Assembly: GCF_000966195.1 (NCBI RefSeq)
Contig: NZ_LAHL01000011.1
Coordinates: 1-64,000 of the forward strand
DNA: 64,000 nucleotides
Source: Domibacillus robiginosus
GTDB lineage: Bacteria; Bacillota; Bacilli; Bacillales; Domibacillaceae
Direction: 5' to 3'
This document shows positions 46,975 to 56,872 of this stretch, one piece after another (the first letter of the stretch is position 1; the number at the start of each line of letters is the position of its first letter). The translations under genes were made by a program, and so were the position numbers. The notes under the pieces are model-generated. The model saw nothing but the letters and a program-made list of their open reading frames with translations. It was not told where the DNA came from and ran no database searches.

Positions 46975-47605
46975 ACCATGGGCACGTGAGAAAATCAGCG
47001 CTCATCCTCAATATATTATTCCAAACCCTGAAGAAGCAAAAGGGCATTGGAACCAGATCTTCGGAAATAACAATCCAATCCATATCGAAGTAGGAACAGG
47101 AAAAGGCCAGTTTGTGACTGGAATGGCCAAACAAAATCCACATATTAATTATATCGGTATTGAAATGTACGAAAGCGTCATTATTACGGCACTTGAACGG
47201 CTCATTGAAGCAGATCTTCCTAACTTGAAACTGCTTAATGTAGATGGGGCAGAGCTGCTCAATTATTTTGAAAAAGGGGAAGTAGGCCGCGTCTACTTAA
47301 ACTTTTCTGACCCATGGCCTAAAAGCCGCCATGCCAAACGTCGTTTAACTTATAAGACATTTTTAAACCTGTATGAATCTCTTATGCCTGAGGGCGGGGA
47401 AGTGCATTTTAAAACTGACAATCAGGGGCTGTTTGAATTCTCGTTAAAAAGCTTTTCAGAATATGGGATGCTGTTAACGTTTGTTAGCCTGGATCTTCAC
47501 AACAGCTCCTTTGAAGGAAATGTGATGACGGAATATGAAGAAAAGTTCTCGGAGAAAGGTCAGCGAATTTACCGTTCAGAAGCTCAATTCCAGCCGCGTG
47601 CATAA
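46958..47605 (+). CDS. trmB: tRNA (guanine-N7-)-methyltransferase TrmB
   Basis: Methylates N7 of G46 in tRNA. The 215-residue protein has the SAM site [14 protein letters not shown] near residue 42, the catalytic/tRNA motif [18 protein letters not shown] near 115 and [17 protein letters not shown] near 145. The start at ATG 46958 begins [13 protein letters not shown], typical of the family. It overlaps ytmP by 17 bases. Called ytmQ in B. subtilis. Confidence 0.95.
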   Translation: MRLRNKPWAREKISAHPQYIIPNPEEAKGHWNQIFGNNNPIHIEVGTGKGQFVTGMAKQNPHINYIGIEMYESVIITALERLIEADLPNLKLLNVDGAELLNYFEKGEVGRVYLNFSDPWPKSRHAKRRLTYKTFLNLYESLMPEGGEVHFKTDNQGLFEFSLKSFSEYGMLLTFVSLDLHNSSFEGNVMTEYEEKFSEKGQRIYRSEAQFQPRA

Positions 47606-47642
47606 AAAATCCCAAACGGGCCAGACCCGTTTGGGATTTTTA
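47605..47642. terminator. Bidirectional terminator between trmB and ytzB
   Basis: A 16-bp stem AAAAATCCCAAACGGG / CCCGTTTGGGATTTTT with a 5-base loop. Confidence 0.92.
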
Positions 47643-47643
47643 T

Positions 47644-47964
47644 TTACACTGGCTGTACATTTAAAAGTGTACCTGTTTTTGCATCAGCTGAAAATTCAAA
47701 TTGTGTATTTCCGGATTCGCCTGGACGGGAAATGCCGCCTTTATAAACAAGCACGGGAAATCCATTGCTTTCGATTTGTTCCGGCTTCATTTGAATCCAG
47801 GACCCATCAACCGGGCCGTTTTGCTTAAAGGTATCTTTTACTTTTTTTAATACTTTTTCAGGTGGAACATTCATCGATTCGGATGTTTGTTTTTGAATCA
47901 AAAGGGCTGCGGCTGCTCCAGCAGCTGCGCCGATCAAAAAAGCGGTTCGATCACATTTTATCAT
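47644..47964 (-). CDS. ytzB: YtzB-like PepSY-domain small protein
   Basis: A 106-residue protein with an N-terminal membrane anchor or uncleaved signal (TAFLIGAAAGAAAALLIQ, residues 7-24) and a C-terminal PepSY-like domain (PEKVLKKVKDTFKQNGPVDG, then VLVYKGGISRP and FEFSADAKTGTLLNVQPV). Small PepSY proteins often inhibit or sense extracellular proteases, but the role here is unknown. Its site beside ytoP matches B. subtilis ytzB. GGGGG RBS. Confidence 0.78.
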   Translation of the reverse strand: MIKCDRTAFLIGAAAGAAAALLIQKQTSESMNVPPEKVLKKVKDTFKQNGPVDGSWIQMKPEQIESNGFPVLVYKGGISRPGESGNTQFEFSADAKTGTLLNVQPV

Positions 47965-48105
47965 GTTGAAACCCCCTGTTTATCTGGTTGACTGCTTCTT
48001 TAGTATACAAGAGAACAAAAGGACTGAAAACTAAAATGCGCTTCATTCCACCTTAGGCTGCATTTTCGGTATAATGAACAAAAGAAAACAGGAGGAATGG
48101 AGCCG

Positions 48106-49176
48106 ATGAATCAAGAAACGAAAGAGATGTTTAAAACGCTGACGGAACTGCCGGGTGCACCGGGGAATGAACATGCCGTGCGTGCTTTTTTAAAGAAAGA
48201 AATGGAGCCTTATACAGATTCCATTATTCAAGATCATCTGGGCAGCTTGTTTGGTGTGAAAAGCGGCGATGAAAACGGCCCACGGGTCATGGTGGCCGGG
48301 CATATGGATGAAGTAGCTTTTATGGTAACAGCCATCACAGATAATGGAATGATTCGTTTTCAAACGCTCGGCGGCTGGTGGAATCAAACAATGCTTGCCC
48401 AGCGAGTAAGCATTTATACAAAAAACGGTCCGGTTGAAGGAGTTATTTCCTCGACACCGCCACATTTGTTAACAGAGGACCAGCGAAGTAAACCGATGCA
48501 GATTAAAAACATGCAAATCGACATCGGAGCAGACAACAGGGCAGATGCAGAGGCCATGGGCATTAAGCCCGGTCAATCCATTTTGCCAGTATCTCCATTT
48601 ACACCGATGGCGAATCCGAAGAAAATAATGGCAAAAGCTTGGGACAACCGGTATGGCTGCGGGCTGGCGCTTGAGCTGCTCAAAGAGCTCCATGGAAAAA
48701 CGCTGCCAAATACGCTCTACTCGGGAGCGACGGTTCAAGAAGAAGTCGGTCTGCGCGGAGCACAAACTGCGGCGCATTTAATCAACCCGGATATCTTTTT
48801 TGCACTGGATGCAAGTCCTGCTAATGATGCCACGGGCGATAAAAACGAATTTGGACAGCTTGGTAAGGGAGTCCTGCTTCGTATTTTCGACCGTTCTATG
48901 GTTACACACGGCGGTATGCGTGACTTTGTGCTTGATACGGCAGAATCAAATAACGTTCCTTATCAATATTTTGTTTCTCCTGGAGGCACAGATGCCGGCC
49001 GTGTTCATACAACTGGAAACGGAGTGCCCAGCGCAGTAATCGGCATTTGCTCCCGGTATATTCATACGCACTCATCTATTATTCATACGGATGATTATGA
49101 TGCAGCGAAAGAACTGCTTCTCCGGTTAGTAACTAGTATGGACCGGACAACCGTTGATACGATCAAGCAATACTAA
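48106..49176 (+). CDS. ytoP: YtoP, M42-family aminopeptidase
   Basis: A 356-residue co-catalytic metallopeptidase of the M42 (glutamyl aminopeptidase/FrvX) family. Metal ligands are in [10 protein letters not shown] near residue 68, [12 protein letters not shown] near 178, [13 protein letters not shown] near 208 (catalytic Glu pair) and ALDASPAND near 232, with a final His in [14 protein letters not shown] near 318. ATG 48106 is ten bases after AGGAGG and preferred over ATG 48097. Co-transcribed with ytpQ 17 bases downstream. Confidence 0.93.
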   Translation: MNQETKEMFKTLTELPGAPGNEHAVRAFLKKEMEPYTDSIIQDHLGSLFGVKSGDENGPRVMVAGHMDEVAFMVTAITDNGMIRFQTLGGWWNQTMLAQRVSIYTKNGPVEGVISSTPPHLLTEDQRSKPMQIKNMQIDIGADNRADAEAMGIKPGQSILPVSPFTPMANPKKIMAKAWDNRYGCGLALELLKELHGKTLPNTLYSGATVQEEVGLRGAQTAAHLINPDIFFALDASPANDATGDKNEFGQLGKGVLLRIFDRSMVTHGGMRDFVLDTAESNNVPYQYFVSPGGTDAGRVHTTGNGVPSAVIGICSRYIHTHSSIIHTDDYDAAKELLLRLVTSMDRTTVDTIKQY

Positions 49177-49192
49177 ATAAGGAGGGGCCGAT

Positions 49193-49993
49193 ATGTCGAC
49201 CATAAAGTTAAAACGAGAACTGGAACAAACACTTAAACAGCCGAATCGGACCATTGTTTTCGACCGTGAGAAGGAAGAAATGCGCATCGAAAACAGTGAA
49301 ACAAAAAAAGGCGTTACGGTGGCACTTGGCGGTATTTTAGCCAAGTTTGAGGGGAATGTTCAAAAAGCGGCCGAAGAAACGATTTATTACGTAAATGAAG
49401 CTCTAAATGCAATTGATGGAGCCGGGCAAAAAGAAGAAAAAGAAAAACGAATCTTTCCGGTGATCCGTGCAGCATCATTTCCAACCGAGGCAGAGGAAGG
49501 TGTGCCGCTTTTTTGGGATGAACACACAGCGGAAACCCGTATTTACTACGCGGTTGATCTTGGAACAACCTATCGGCTGATTGATGAAAAGCTGATGGCA
49601 AAAGAACAATGGACAGCGGAACAGATTCGGGAAATTGCCCGTTTTAATCTGCGTTCTCTGCCTGTTGAAATGAAACAAGATACAGTAGCCGGAAATGTAT
49701 TTTATTTTTTAAATTCAAATGATGGCTATGATGCAACTCGTATTTTAAATGACCGGTTTTTAAAAGAAATGAGCGAGAAAGTAGAAGGAGATATGACTGT
49801 TTCTGTTCCACATGGAGATGTACTTATTATCGGAGACATTCGAAATGAAACAGGGTATGATGTACTCGCCCAAATGGCAATGAGCTTTTTTGCGGCTGGC
49901 CGTGTGCCAATTACCGCTCTTTCTTTTGTCTACGAAGAAGGACACCTTGAACCAATCTTTATTTTAGCTAAAAACCGTCCGCGTAAAGAGTAA
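49193..49993 (+). CDS. ytpQ: YtpQ, DUF1444 protein
   Basis: A 266-residue soluble protein of the DUF1444 family, with [13 protein letters not shown] at the start, [19 protein letters not shown] near 87, [14 protein letters not shown] near 120 and [19 protein letters not shown] near 215. AAGGAGG precedes the ATG. In B. subtilis ytpP and ytpR flank ytpQ; neither is present here. Function unknown. Confidence 0.88.
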   Translation: MSTIKLKRELEQTLKQPNRTIVFDREKEEMRIENSETKKGVTVALGGILAKFEGNVQKAAEETIYYVNEALNAIDGAGQKEEKEKRIFPVIRAASFPTEAEEGVPLFWDEHTAETRIYYAVDLGTTYRLIDEKLMAKEQWTAEQIREIARFNLRSLPVEMKQDTVAGNVFYFLNSNDGYDATRILNDRFLKEMSEKVEGDMTVSVPHGDVLIIGDIRNETGYDVLAQMAMSFFAAGRVPITALSFVYEEGHLEPIFILAKNRPRKE

Positions 49994-50053
49994 CGTCTTT
50001 GGCGGGCGGTTCTTTTTCATCCCCATCTATTTTCCCAAAATTTCGTTTTTCTG

Positions 50054-50081
50054 TTAACAAATCGTGTATAGTTGGTACAAT
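50054..50081 (+). promoter_or_regulatory. Sigma-A promoter of sftA
   Basis: TTAACA (50054-50059), 16 bases, TACAAT (50076-50081), each one mismatch from consensus, 33 bases before the sftA start. Confidence 0.6.
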
Positions 50082-50114
50082 GAAAAAGACTTTAAGGAGA
50101 AAGAGTGATTACGA

Positions 50115-52370
50115 ATGAGCATGTTTAAAAAAATTCTCTCCTATTTCAGAGAAGAAATTGAAATTATCGAAGAAGACGAAATAGAACCAGTTGATAAAGA
50201 AGTTCAAGAGCCAGAGCTAAAGGGAAAAGTGGAAGAGCCGCCGCGTCCGGCACCTGCTTTGTTTGAGCAAAATCGTTCTATTCCTTCTATTCCGTCTGTA
50301 CAGCAGCTTTCTACGCGTGTTGCCTACCGGTATCCGACCGTAAAGCGAACCGCTCATGAAGAAAATCCACACCGCCGTCCACGCTTGGGCAGAAGCGAGA
50401 CAGCTTCTGCTGCGCCGATTGAGTCGTCCAAGAGTGATCAGGTTCACAAGCCGGTGTACAATACATCAGAAGCATCTCGCGTTGCACCGCGCCCATTTAA
50501 ACCAACAGAGATCCCTTCACCGATTTATGGGTTCCGGTCCAGACCGGCAAAAGAAGATGCGCGCAGTGTTCGGAGTGAAGAACGTGAAAAAGTGAATGAA
50601 CCCCTTTTGCTGTTTTCCAAAGAGCAGGCGAAGCGTCCGCTTGAACGGCAGAAGGAAGCACCCATACAGGAGGTGCGAAAGCGGGAAGTGCCAAAGCCGA
50701 AGCAGGAAGAGGAGGCGCCGCTACAAAAACCATCCGTTCTTTATCCAGAGAAAAGCGTTCCTTCTGAGCAAAAAGAAAAGCCGAGAGAACGGCGTCATTC
50801 TCCTTTTAACGTTGTTATGCTGAAGAAAGACCGTGAGAAGATTGCAAAGCCTAAGCCGGCATTGAAGCAGCAGCCCCAGTCCGCTCCAGCTCCAGCTAAC
50901 GTGCCGGCTGCGAAAAAGGACAAGCCCGCTGTGCAGGAACGGCCGGTGATTCCTGAGAAAACAAATCGTCCGCCGCTCTCGTTTTTAACACCGCCAGCGC
51001 AGAAATCGGCTGATGATACGTGGGTAGAGGAAAAATCAGCGCTTTTGAATGAAACGTTAAAAAGCTTTAATATTAACGCTCACGTAACAGGAGTTACCAC
51101 TGGACCTTCTATCACCCGCTTTGAAGTCACACCGGCGATCGGGGTGAAAGTGAGCAAAATTGTTAGTTTAACAGATGATATTAAACGCAGTCTTGCCGCG
51201 CGGACGATTCGAATTGAGGCACCAATTCCAGGCACCCAGGTGGTCGGCATTGAGCTTCCTAATGAAAAAAGCCGCCCGGTTTATATCAGTGAGATTATCG
51301 GTCACAGCCGTTTTCAATCACATTCTTCGCCGCTGGCTTCTGCGCTGGGCCTTGATATTGCCGGCAATCCGGTTGTGCTGGATTTGCAAAAAATGCCGCA
51401 CGGGCTCATTGCCGGCGCGACGGGCTCAGGGAAAAGCGTTTGTATTAATTCCATTTTAGTGAGTCTTTTGTACAAAGCAGCGCCTCACGAACTCAAATTG
51501 CTTCTCATTGACCCGAAAATGGTTGAGCTAACGCCGTATAATGGCATTCCGCATTTAGCGAGCCCAGTGATCACGGATGTAAAAGCAGCGACTGCGGCAT
51601 TGAAATGGGCTGTAGAAGAGATGGAGCGGCGGTATCAGCTTTTTGTCCATGCAGGTGTAAGGGACATGGCTTCGTACAATGCAAAAGTGAAAGCATCGGA
51701 ATTTAATGAGCCGCATTTACCATATCTAGTAATTATCATTGATGAGTTGGCGGATTTAATGATGATGGCCCCGGGAGATGTGGAAGAATCGATTTGCCGG
51801 ATTGCCCAAAAAGCACGCGCCTGCGGAATTCATTTAATCGTAGCGACCCAGCGTCCATCTGTGGATGTAATTACAGGTTTGATCAAAGCAAATATTCCGA
51901 CGCGGATTGCTTTTTCAGTTTCTTCACAAATTGACTCTCGCACAATCTTGGACAAGGTGGGAGCGGAAAAACTGCTTGGGCGAGGTGATATGCTGTTTTT
52001 AAACAACGGTGCGAGTGAATCTGTTCGTTTGCAGGGTACATTTGTTACGAATGAGGAAATTGATGAAGTTGTTCAGTTTGCTAAAGCGCAGCAGGAGCCG
52101 GACTATTTATTTAAACAAGAAGAGCTTCTGCAAAAAGCGGCGGTTCATGATGAAGAAGATGAACTGTTTCAGGAAGCCTGTGAGCTTGTTGTCCGCCAGA
52201 GAGGTGCTTCTACTTCTATGCTGCAGCGAAATTTAAAAGTAGGCTATAACCGTGCAGCCCGCTTAATTGAAATGATGGAGGAAAAAGGTCTTGTTTCCGG
52301 TCAACGGGCCGGACGGCCGCGTGAAGTGCTCATTTCTGAAGAAGAGCTTATGGCTTATTTTGAACAATAG
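50115..52370 (+). CDS. sftA: SftA, soluble FtsK-type DNA translocase
   Basis: A 751-residue DNA pump that clears chromosomal DNA from the closing division septum. The N-terminal 300 residues are charged, Pro/Lys/Glu-rich and have no membrane helices, as expected for SftA (YtpT) rather than SpoIIIE/FtsK. Then [20 protein letters not shown] near 315, Walker [17 protein letters not shown] near 435, Walker [18 protein letters not shown] near 535, [20 protein letters not shown] near 575, and a C-terminal winged-helix gamma domain ([20 protein letters not shown] near 700) that would read polarity sequences. Confidence 0.95.
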   Translation: MSMFKKILSYFREEIEIIEEDEIEPVDKEVQEPELKGKVEEPPRPAPALFEQNRSIPSIPSVQQLSTRVAYRYPTVKRTAHEENPHRRPRLGRSETASAAPIESSKSDQVHKPVYNTSEASRVAPRPFKPTEIPSPIYGFRSRPAKEDARSVRSEEREKVNEPLLLFSKEQAKRPLERQKEAPIQEVRKREVPKPKQEEEAPLQKPSVLYPEKSVPSEQKEKPRERRHSPFNVVMLKKDREKIAKPKPALKQQPQSAPAPANVPAAKKDKPAVQERPVIPEKTNRPPLSFLTPPAQKSADDTWVEEKSALLNETLKSFNINAHVTGVTTGPSITRFEVTPAIGVKVSKIVSLTDDIKRSLAARTIRIEAPIPGTQVVGIELPNEKSRPVYISEIIGHSRFQSHSSPLASALGLDIAGNPVVLDLQKMPHGLIAGATGSGKSVCINSILVSLLYKAAPHELKLLLIDPKMVELTPYNGIPHLASPVITDVKAATAALKWAVEEMERRYQLFVHAGVRDMASYNAKVKASEFNEPHLPYLVIIIDELADLMMMAPGDVEESICRIAQKARACGIHLIVATQRPSVDVITGLIKANIPTRIAFSVSSQIDSRTILDKVGAEKLLGRGDMLFLNNGASESVRLQGTFVTNEEIDEVVQFAKAQQEPDYLFKQEELLQKAAVHDEEDELFQEACELVVRQRGASTSMLQRNLKVGYNRAARLIEMMEEKGLVSGQRAGRPREVLISEEELMAYFEQ

Positions 52371-52380
52371 AATGAACTAG

Positions 52381-52404
52381 CCGGTGCTTAAGCACCGGTT
52401 TTTT
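52381..52404 (+). terminator. Terminator of sftA
   Basis: CCGGTGC-TTAA-GCACCGG followed by six T's, ten bases after the sftA stop. Confidence 0.9.
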
Positions 52405-52411
52405 CGAAGAA

Positions 52412-52440
52412 TAGTCACATTCTGAAAAAAATGCTATAAT
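52412..52440 (+). promoter_or_regulatory. Promoter of murC
   Basis: TAGTCA (52412-52417), 17 bases, perfect TATAAT (52435-52440). Confidence 0.55.
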
Positions 52441-52533
52441 GGACAAATGCAATGATTGACTGCCATCCGTTTCAAATGGAGCGGGAATACATATACTACA
52501 TGTAAAAGGCTAGAGAATGCTGGAGGTTTAATG

Positions 52534-53832
52534 ATGACAACCTATCATTTTGTTGGAATAAAAGGCTCTGGAATGAGCGCCCTCGCCCATATTCTTCACG
52601 ATAAAGGATATACTGTGCAGGGATCTGACGTAGAAAAAACATTTTTTACACAAAAAGCGCTTGAAGAAGCAGGCATTTTAATTTTGCCGTTTAACGCAGA
52701 TAATATTCAAGAAAACATGACCGTTATTGCCGGCAATGCTTTCGGAGATGATCATGAAGAAATTAAACGAGCGCATGAAATGAATGTGCCAGTTATCCGC
52801 TACCATAAGTTTTTAGGCGATTTTATTCAAAATTTTACGAGCGTAGCGATCACAGGCTCACATGGGAAAACGTCAACGACCGGCTTGATGGCACACGTTG
52901 TAAGTGGCGCGGCACCGACCTCTTATTTAATTGGAGATGGAACGGGGCGTGGAGCAAAAGAGGCAGCATATTTTGTGTTTGAGGCTTGTGAATATCGCCG
53001 TCATTTCCTATCTTATTCACCTGATTACGCTGTTATGACGAATATTGATTTTGATCATCCAGACTATTTTGCTGATGTTCAAGATGTAGTTTCTGCTTTT
53101 CAACAAATGGCCATGCAAGTGAAAAAAGGGATTTTTGCTTGTGGAGATGATGAGTATCTGCAGGGCATTCAAGCAAACGTGCCGGTTGTTTTTTATGGCT
53201 TCGGAGATGAAAATGACTTTCAGGCACGCAATACGTCTTTTGATGAAAAAGGCACCACTTTTGATGTGTTTGTCCGCAATGAATTTTATGCGACATTCCG
53301 AATTCCTGGGTACGGTGATCATAACGTTTTAAACGCTCTGTCAGTCATCGGCTTATGCCACTACGAGGATATTGACACAGACATCGTAAAAGAGCGACTT
53401 CTGACATTTTCTGGCGTAAAACGCCGCTTCTCCGAGAAGCAGGTAGGAGGCCAGGTGCTAATTGACGATTATGCACACCATCCAACTGAAATTCGTGCAA
53501 CGATTAATGCAGCACGCCAAAAATATCCAAACCGTGAAATTGTAGCTGTATTCCAGCCGCATACCTTTTCACGTACACAAACGTTTCTCGATGCATTTGC
53601 AGACAGCTTAAATGGAGCAGATGCTGTTTACTTGTGTGATATTTTCGGTTCAGCGCGTGAAAACCACGGCAAGCTGACCATTGAAGATCTGCAGGAAAAA
53701 ATTCCAGGTGCGCAGCTTATTAAAGAAGACGGTACGCCTGTTTTAACCAAGCATGAAAACAGCGTATTGATTTTTATGGGTGCTGGTGATATTCAAAAGT
53801 TTCAAGCTGCTTACGAAGAACAGCTTGCTTAA
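52534..53832 (+). CDS. murC: UDP-N-acetylmuramate-L-alanine ligase MurC
   Basis: ATP-dependent addition of L-alanine to UDP-MurNAc in peptidoglycan precursor synthesis. The 432-residue protein begins [20 protein letters not shown] (UDP-binding Rossmann part), has the ATP loop [15 protein letters not shown] near residue 108, [13 protein letters not shown] near 150 and [16 protein letters not shown] near 312. TGGAGG is seven bases before ATG 52534; a longer start at 52456 lacks support. Followed by a strong bidirectional terminator. Confidence 0.97.
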   Translation: MTTYHFVGIKGSGMSALAHILHDKGYTVQGSDVEKTFFTQKALEEAGILILPFNADNIQENMTVIAGNAFGDDHEEIKRAHEMNVPVIRYHKFLGDFIQNFTSVAITGSHGKTSTTGLMAHVVSGAAPTSYLIGDGTGRGAKEAAYFVFEACEYRRHFLSYSPDYAVMTNIDFDHPDYFADVQDVVSAFQQMAMQVKKGIFACGDDEYLQGIQANVPVVFYGFGDENDFQARNTSFDEKGTTFDVFVRNEFYATFRIPGYGDHNVLNALSVIGLCHYEDIDTDIVKERLLTFSGVKRRFSEKQVGGQVLIDDYAHHPTEIRATINAARQKYPNREIVAVFQPHTFSRTQTFLDAFADSLNGADAVYLCDIFGSARENHGKLTIEDLQEKIPGAQLIKEDGTPVLTKHENSVLIFMGAGDIQKFQAAYEEQLA

Positions 53833-53834
53833 TG

Positions 53835-53872
53835 AAAAAACCTATTGCCGATTTCGGCAATAGGTTTTTTTG
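53835..53872. terminator. Bidirectional terminator between murC and the M29 aminopeptidase
   Basis: AAAAAACCTATTGCCG / CGGCAATAGGTTTTTT with a 4-base loop. Confidence 0.92.
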
Positions 53873-53887
53873 TAAACAAGTCCATAT

Positions 53888-55003
53888 TTATTTTAAGTTT
53901 TCCGGATTGAGGTCTTCGAGCTCTGGAAGAACAAACCGACCATCTTTACGAATCAACATACCATCAAACCAAATTTCACCGCCGCCATATTCTGGGCGCT
54001 GAATGACAACCAGATCCCAATGGATATTTGAATGGTTGCCATTGTAAGCATTCTCATAGCACTCACCAGGTGTAAAATGAAAGCTTCCATCAATTTTTTC
54101 ATCAAATAAAATATCCTGCATGGGATGAAGAATATACGGATTCACACCGATGGCAAATTCCCCAATAAAACGAGCTCCTTCGTCTGTATCAAAAATATCA
54201 TTGATCCGTTTCACATCATTTGCATGTGCATCAATAATTTTACCGTTTTCAAATCGCAGCTTTACGTTTTCAAAGGTAAAACCATTATAAGGAGAAGGCG
54301 TGTTATAAGAAATAACCCCGTTCACAGAATCGCGGACAGGCGCTGTGTAAACCTCACCATCTGGAATGTTCAGATGACCCGCACATTTAACTGCTGGAAT
54401 GTCTTTAATAGAGAATGTCAAATCTGTTCCGGGACCTTTCAGATGTACTTGATCCGTACGATTCATCAGTTCCACAAGCGGCTCCATCGCTGCATCCATT
54501 TTGCTGTAATCCAGATTGCATACATCAAAATAAAAATCTTCAAACGCATCTGTACTCATTTTAGCCAGCTGTGCCATAGAAGAGGTTGGATAGCGAAGAA
54601 CAACCCATTTTGTTTTGGGAACACGAATGTCACGATGAACTTTTTTACCGATTGTATTGCCGTGAATTTTCATTTTTTCTGCCGGCACATCCGCCTGCTC
54701 ATTTATATTGTCACCGGCCCGGAGACCGATATAGGCGTCCATTTCTTTCATTACGTTTGCTTCAAAATCAGCCATTAAATCAAACTGGCCCTCCTGTGCG
54801 CCCAGTAAAAGAGAACGGTCTACCCTGTGGTCTTTTAACAGCACGTATGGCCAGCCTCCAGCCTTGTAGGCTTCTTCTACCAGCGCGGTGACTAGTTCAC
54901 GCTGCAGTCCAAAGTTCTCAATTAAAACTTTTTCCCCAGGCTTAATTTGACAAGAATATTGGATCAAATTAGCAGCCAGTGTTTGAATACGTGAATCTTT
55001 CAT
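53888..55003 (-). CDS. M29-family (AmpS-type) aminopeptidase
   Basis: A 371-residue thermophilic-aminopeptidase-type metallopeptidase. Metal-binding features: GEFAIGVNPYI near residue 280 (Glu), GECYENAYNG near 325 and HSNIHWDLVV near 338 with the HxD pair. CQIKPGEKVLIENFG at the N-terminus is typical. It is shorter than the classical ~410-residue AmpS/AmpT enzymes, in line with a compact Bacillus subgroup. AGGAGGATG precedes the ATG. No counterpart stands between murC and ytxG in B. subtilis, so this is a local insertion. Confidence 0.9.
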   Translation of the reverse strand: MKDSRIQTLAANLIQYSCQIKPGEKVLIENFGLQRELVTALVEEAYKAGGWPYVLLKDHRVDRSLLLGAQEGQFDLMADFEANVMKEMDAYIGLRAGDNINEQADVPAEKMKIHGNTIGKKVHRDIRVPKTKWVVLRYPTSSMAQLAKMSTDAFEDFYFDVCNLDYSKMDAAMEPLVELMNRTDQVHLKGPGTDLTFSIKDIPAVKCAGHLNIPDGEVYTAPVRDSVNGVISYNTPSPYNGFTFENVKLRFENGKIIDAHANDVKRINDIFDTDEGARFIGEFAIGVNPYILHPMQDILFDEKIDGSFHFTPGECYENAYNGNHSNIHWDLVVIQRPEYGGGEIWFDGMLIRKDGRFVLPELEDLNPENLK

Positions 55004-55100
55004 AAAATCATCCTCCTAATCCTTTTTATTGTACGATTTCCCGAAAATTTGTGCAAAAAGCAGGAAATTTAATTGTAAAAAAAGAAATAATAAAATTAGT

Positions 55101-55125
55101 GTTTATAATTATAGGCACTGGGTAA
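55101..55125 (+). promoter_or_regulatory. Sigma-B-type promoter of ytxGHJ
   Basis: GTTTAT, 13 bases, GGGTAA: one mismatch from the sigma-B consensus in each element. B. subtilis ytxGHJ is controlled by sigma-B and sigma-H, in agreement. Confidence 0.7.
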
Positions 55126-55161
55126 TTTTATTACATAAACAAACGTTGGAGGTGTCCTGGA

Positions 55162-55656
55162 GTGGAAATTATTCTTTACTTAAGTGCGGCAGTCGCGGCC
55201 ATCGCATTTTTAATTTTGGTCATCAATTTGTCCAAAACATTAAAATCGGTTGATAACACGCTTGATACGCTATCCCGTACAGTTGACCGCCTGGAAGGGC
55301 AATTAAAAGATGTGACGGCAGAAACGGCTGAACTGTTACATAAAACAAATGCATTGGCTGAAGATGTTCAGCATAAAACCGAGCAGCTAAATACAGTGGT
55401 TTATGCTGTTAAGGATGTTGGCTCGTCCGTCCATAACTTAAACCATTCATTGAAAAAAGTAACAACAACAGTTGCCTCACAAGTGGAAAAAAATCAATAC
55501 AAAATTTCCCAAGCGGTGCAGTGGGGAAATGTTGTAAAGCAGTTGGTAGATAAATTTAAAAACGACGACAAACACAAACAAGCAGCGGATACCCCGTCAT
55601 CAGGGGTTCGTACAAAAGCGCTGCCTGCACCAGCTTATAAAAATAACGAAGCATAA
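55162..55656 (+). CDS. ytxG: YtxG, DUF948 general-stress protein
   Basis: A 164-residue protein with one N-terminal membrane helix (ILYLSAAVAAIAFLILVINL, about residues 3-22) and then a heptad-rich coiled coil (SVDNTLDTLSRTVDRLEGQL and onward to about 115), as in the DUF948 family. The C-terminal tail is basic and disordered. Start GTG 55162, seven bases after GGAGGTG. First gene of the stress operon; function unknown. Confidence 0.9.
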   Translation: MEIILYLSAAVAAIAFLILVINLSKTLKSVDNTLDTLSRTVDRLEGQLKDVTAETAELLHKTNALAEDVQHKTEQLNTVVYAVKDVGSSVHNLNHSLKKVTTTVASQVEKNQYKISQAVQWGNVVKQLVDKFKNDDKHKQAADTPSSGVRTKALPAPAYKNNEA

Positions 55657-55687
55657 CGATCAAAAATTTGAAGAGGAGTGTTTACCC

Positions 55688-56458
55688 ATGAGAACGAAAA
55701 ACACATATGATCAGTTTAATATTAAAAAGAACGGAATCAATTCCCCTCAATATCCAACTCAATCTCAGCCTCAATACGACAGCTTTGATTTGAGTACAGA
55801 CCGTTATGACTATGAAGAATCAATGAATACAAAAGACTTTGTTACAGGAGCAATTTTCGGCGCAGTGGTAGGCGCTGCTGCAGCTTTGATGCTGGCACCT
55901 AAATCAGGTACAGAGCTGCGTAGTAATTTAAATTCTCAGGCCGGTTCCTTAAAAGAACGGGCTACGGGGTTAACAGATACAGCAAAAGATAAAACGTCTA
56001 CTTTAACAAGTGCTGTGCAGGAAAAATCTTCTGCTTTAATGGATAAGGTAAAATCCATGAAATCATCTGATGGCTCTGGATCTGCAGATTCAGTAAATCT
56101 TGATGAGAAAAAAGAAGAGGCAAAATCGGTTGTAGATACGGTAGCGGATGCCGTAAAGGATAAAGTAGGTACAACAGCTGATACAGCAAAAACAAAGCTT
56201 GATGAAACAAAAAAGGCTTTTGATGAAGCAGAAAAAGCAAAAAACAATTCAAATCAAATAAGCAGTAATACACCAGCGTCGACGCCTTCTAGCACATCTT
56301 CGACAAATGCTACATCCGCTGGATGGGTTGATCCAGCTGACAAAGGAATTAATGAAAAAAAGAAAAACGGCGGTTTTAATAATAACAGTAATAACAATAG
56401 CAATAACAACAATAAAAATAATAACAACAATAACAACAAAAAGTTTACCAACAAGTAA
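55688..56458 (+). CDS. ytxH: YtxH general-stress protein with extended Asn-rich tail
   Basis: A 256-residue YtxH-family protein. One membrane helix with the family motif GAIFGAVVGAAAALMLAPKS is at about residues 54-73. It is followed by LEA-like repeats of the AKDK/VKDK type (about 85-190), a Ser/Thr/Asn linker and a terminal run of about 30 residues that is nearly all Asn and Lys. B. subtilis YtxH is about 150 residues and lacks this tail. GAGGAGTG precedes the ATG. Probably a stress-protective or envelope-associated protein; mechanism unknown. Confidence 0.88.
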   Translation: MRTKNTYDQFNIKKNGINSPQYPTQSQPQYDSFDLSTDRYDYEESMNTKDFVTGAIFGAVVGAAAALMLAPKSGTELRSNLNSQAGSLKERATGLTDTAKDKTSTLTSAVQEKSSALMDKVKSMKSSDGSGSADSVNLDEKKEEAKSVVDTVADAVKDKVGTTADTAKTKLDETKKAFDEAEKAKNNSNQISSNTPASTPSSTSSTNATSAGWVDPADKGINEKKKNGGFNNNSNNNSNNNNKNNNNNNNKKFTNK

Positions 56459-56461
56459 GAA

Positions 56462-56486
56462 AAAGCCGGACTGGTTCCGGCTTTTC
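56462..56486 (+). terminator. Hairpin between ytxH and ytxJ
   Basis: AAAAGCCGGA / TCCGGCTTTT with a 5-base loop but a short U tract. It may attenuate ytxJ relative to ytxGH. Confidence 0.7.
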
Positions 56487-56508
56487 ATTTTGAGGAGGAT
56501 TTATCCAT

Positions 56509-56832
56509 ATGCAAAAGATTATGTACATCGCTGAGTTTGAAGAGCTGTTAGAAAGAAACGAACCTTTCTTTTTATTAAAGCACAGCACAACCTGCCCAGT
56601 AAGTGCAGCGGCTTATGATGCTTATGAAGCGTTTGTAAAAGATCCAGCTTTTGGTCAACAGGGCGTTTATTTGGCCGTTCAAGAAGCAAGAGAATTGTCT
56701 AATCATATCGCTCAAGTAACAGACATCCGGCATGAATCTCCCCAGGTGATTTATTTTAAAAACGGTAAGCCTGAATGGAACGAATCACATTGGAAGATTA
56801 CCAAAGATCAGCTTGCTTCTGTAGCACAATAA
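56509..56832 (+). CDS. ytxJ: YtxJ (BrxC-type) bacillithiol-system redox protein
   Basis: A 107-residue thioredoxin-fold protein of the DUF2847/YtxJ family. The active site is the monothiol KHSTTCPVSAAAY near residue 27 (CPxS form), as in BrxC, which removes bacillithiol from proteins. The cis-Pro region is ESPQVIYFKNGKPEW near 79. GAGGAGG precedes the ATG. Sits in the sigma-B-type stress operon after ytxGH. It suggests the organism uses bacillithiol, which is inference. Confidence 0.9.
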   Translation: MQKIMYIAEFEELLERNEPFFLLKHSTTCPVSAAAYDAYEAFVKDPAFGQQGVYLAVQEARELSNHIAQVTDIRHESPQVIYFKNGKPEWNESHWKITKDQLASVAQ

Positions 56833-56845
56833 AAAAACCAGACAT

Positions 56846-56872
56846 AAACCAGACATTTTGTCTGGTTTTTTT
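56846..56872 (+). terminator. Terminator of ytxGHJ
   Basis: AAACCAGACA-ttt-TGTCTGGTTT followed by T's. The left arm motif CCAGACA also occurs 12 bases upstream. Confidence 0.88.

Noticed and set aside
54125-54778. Long plus-strand frame (217 codons) opposite the M29 aminopeptidase
   Set aside because: Cys/His/Ile-rich antisense shadow of a well supported gene; no RBS and no domain.
56248-56454. Leu/Ile-rich minus-strand frames opposite the ytxH tail
   Set aside because: They are the complement of the AAC/AAT codon tract and have no independent support.
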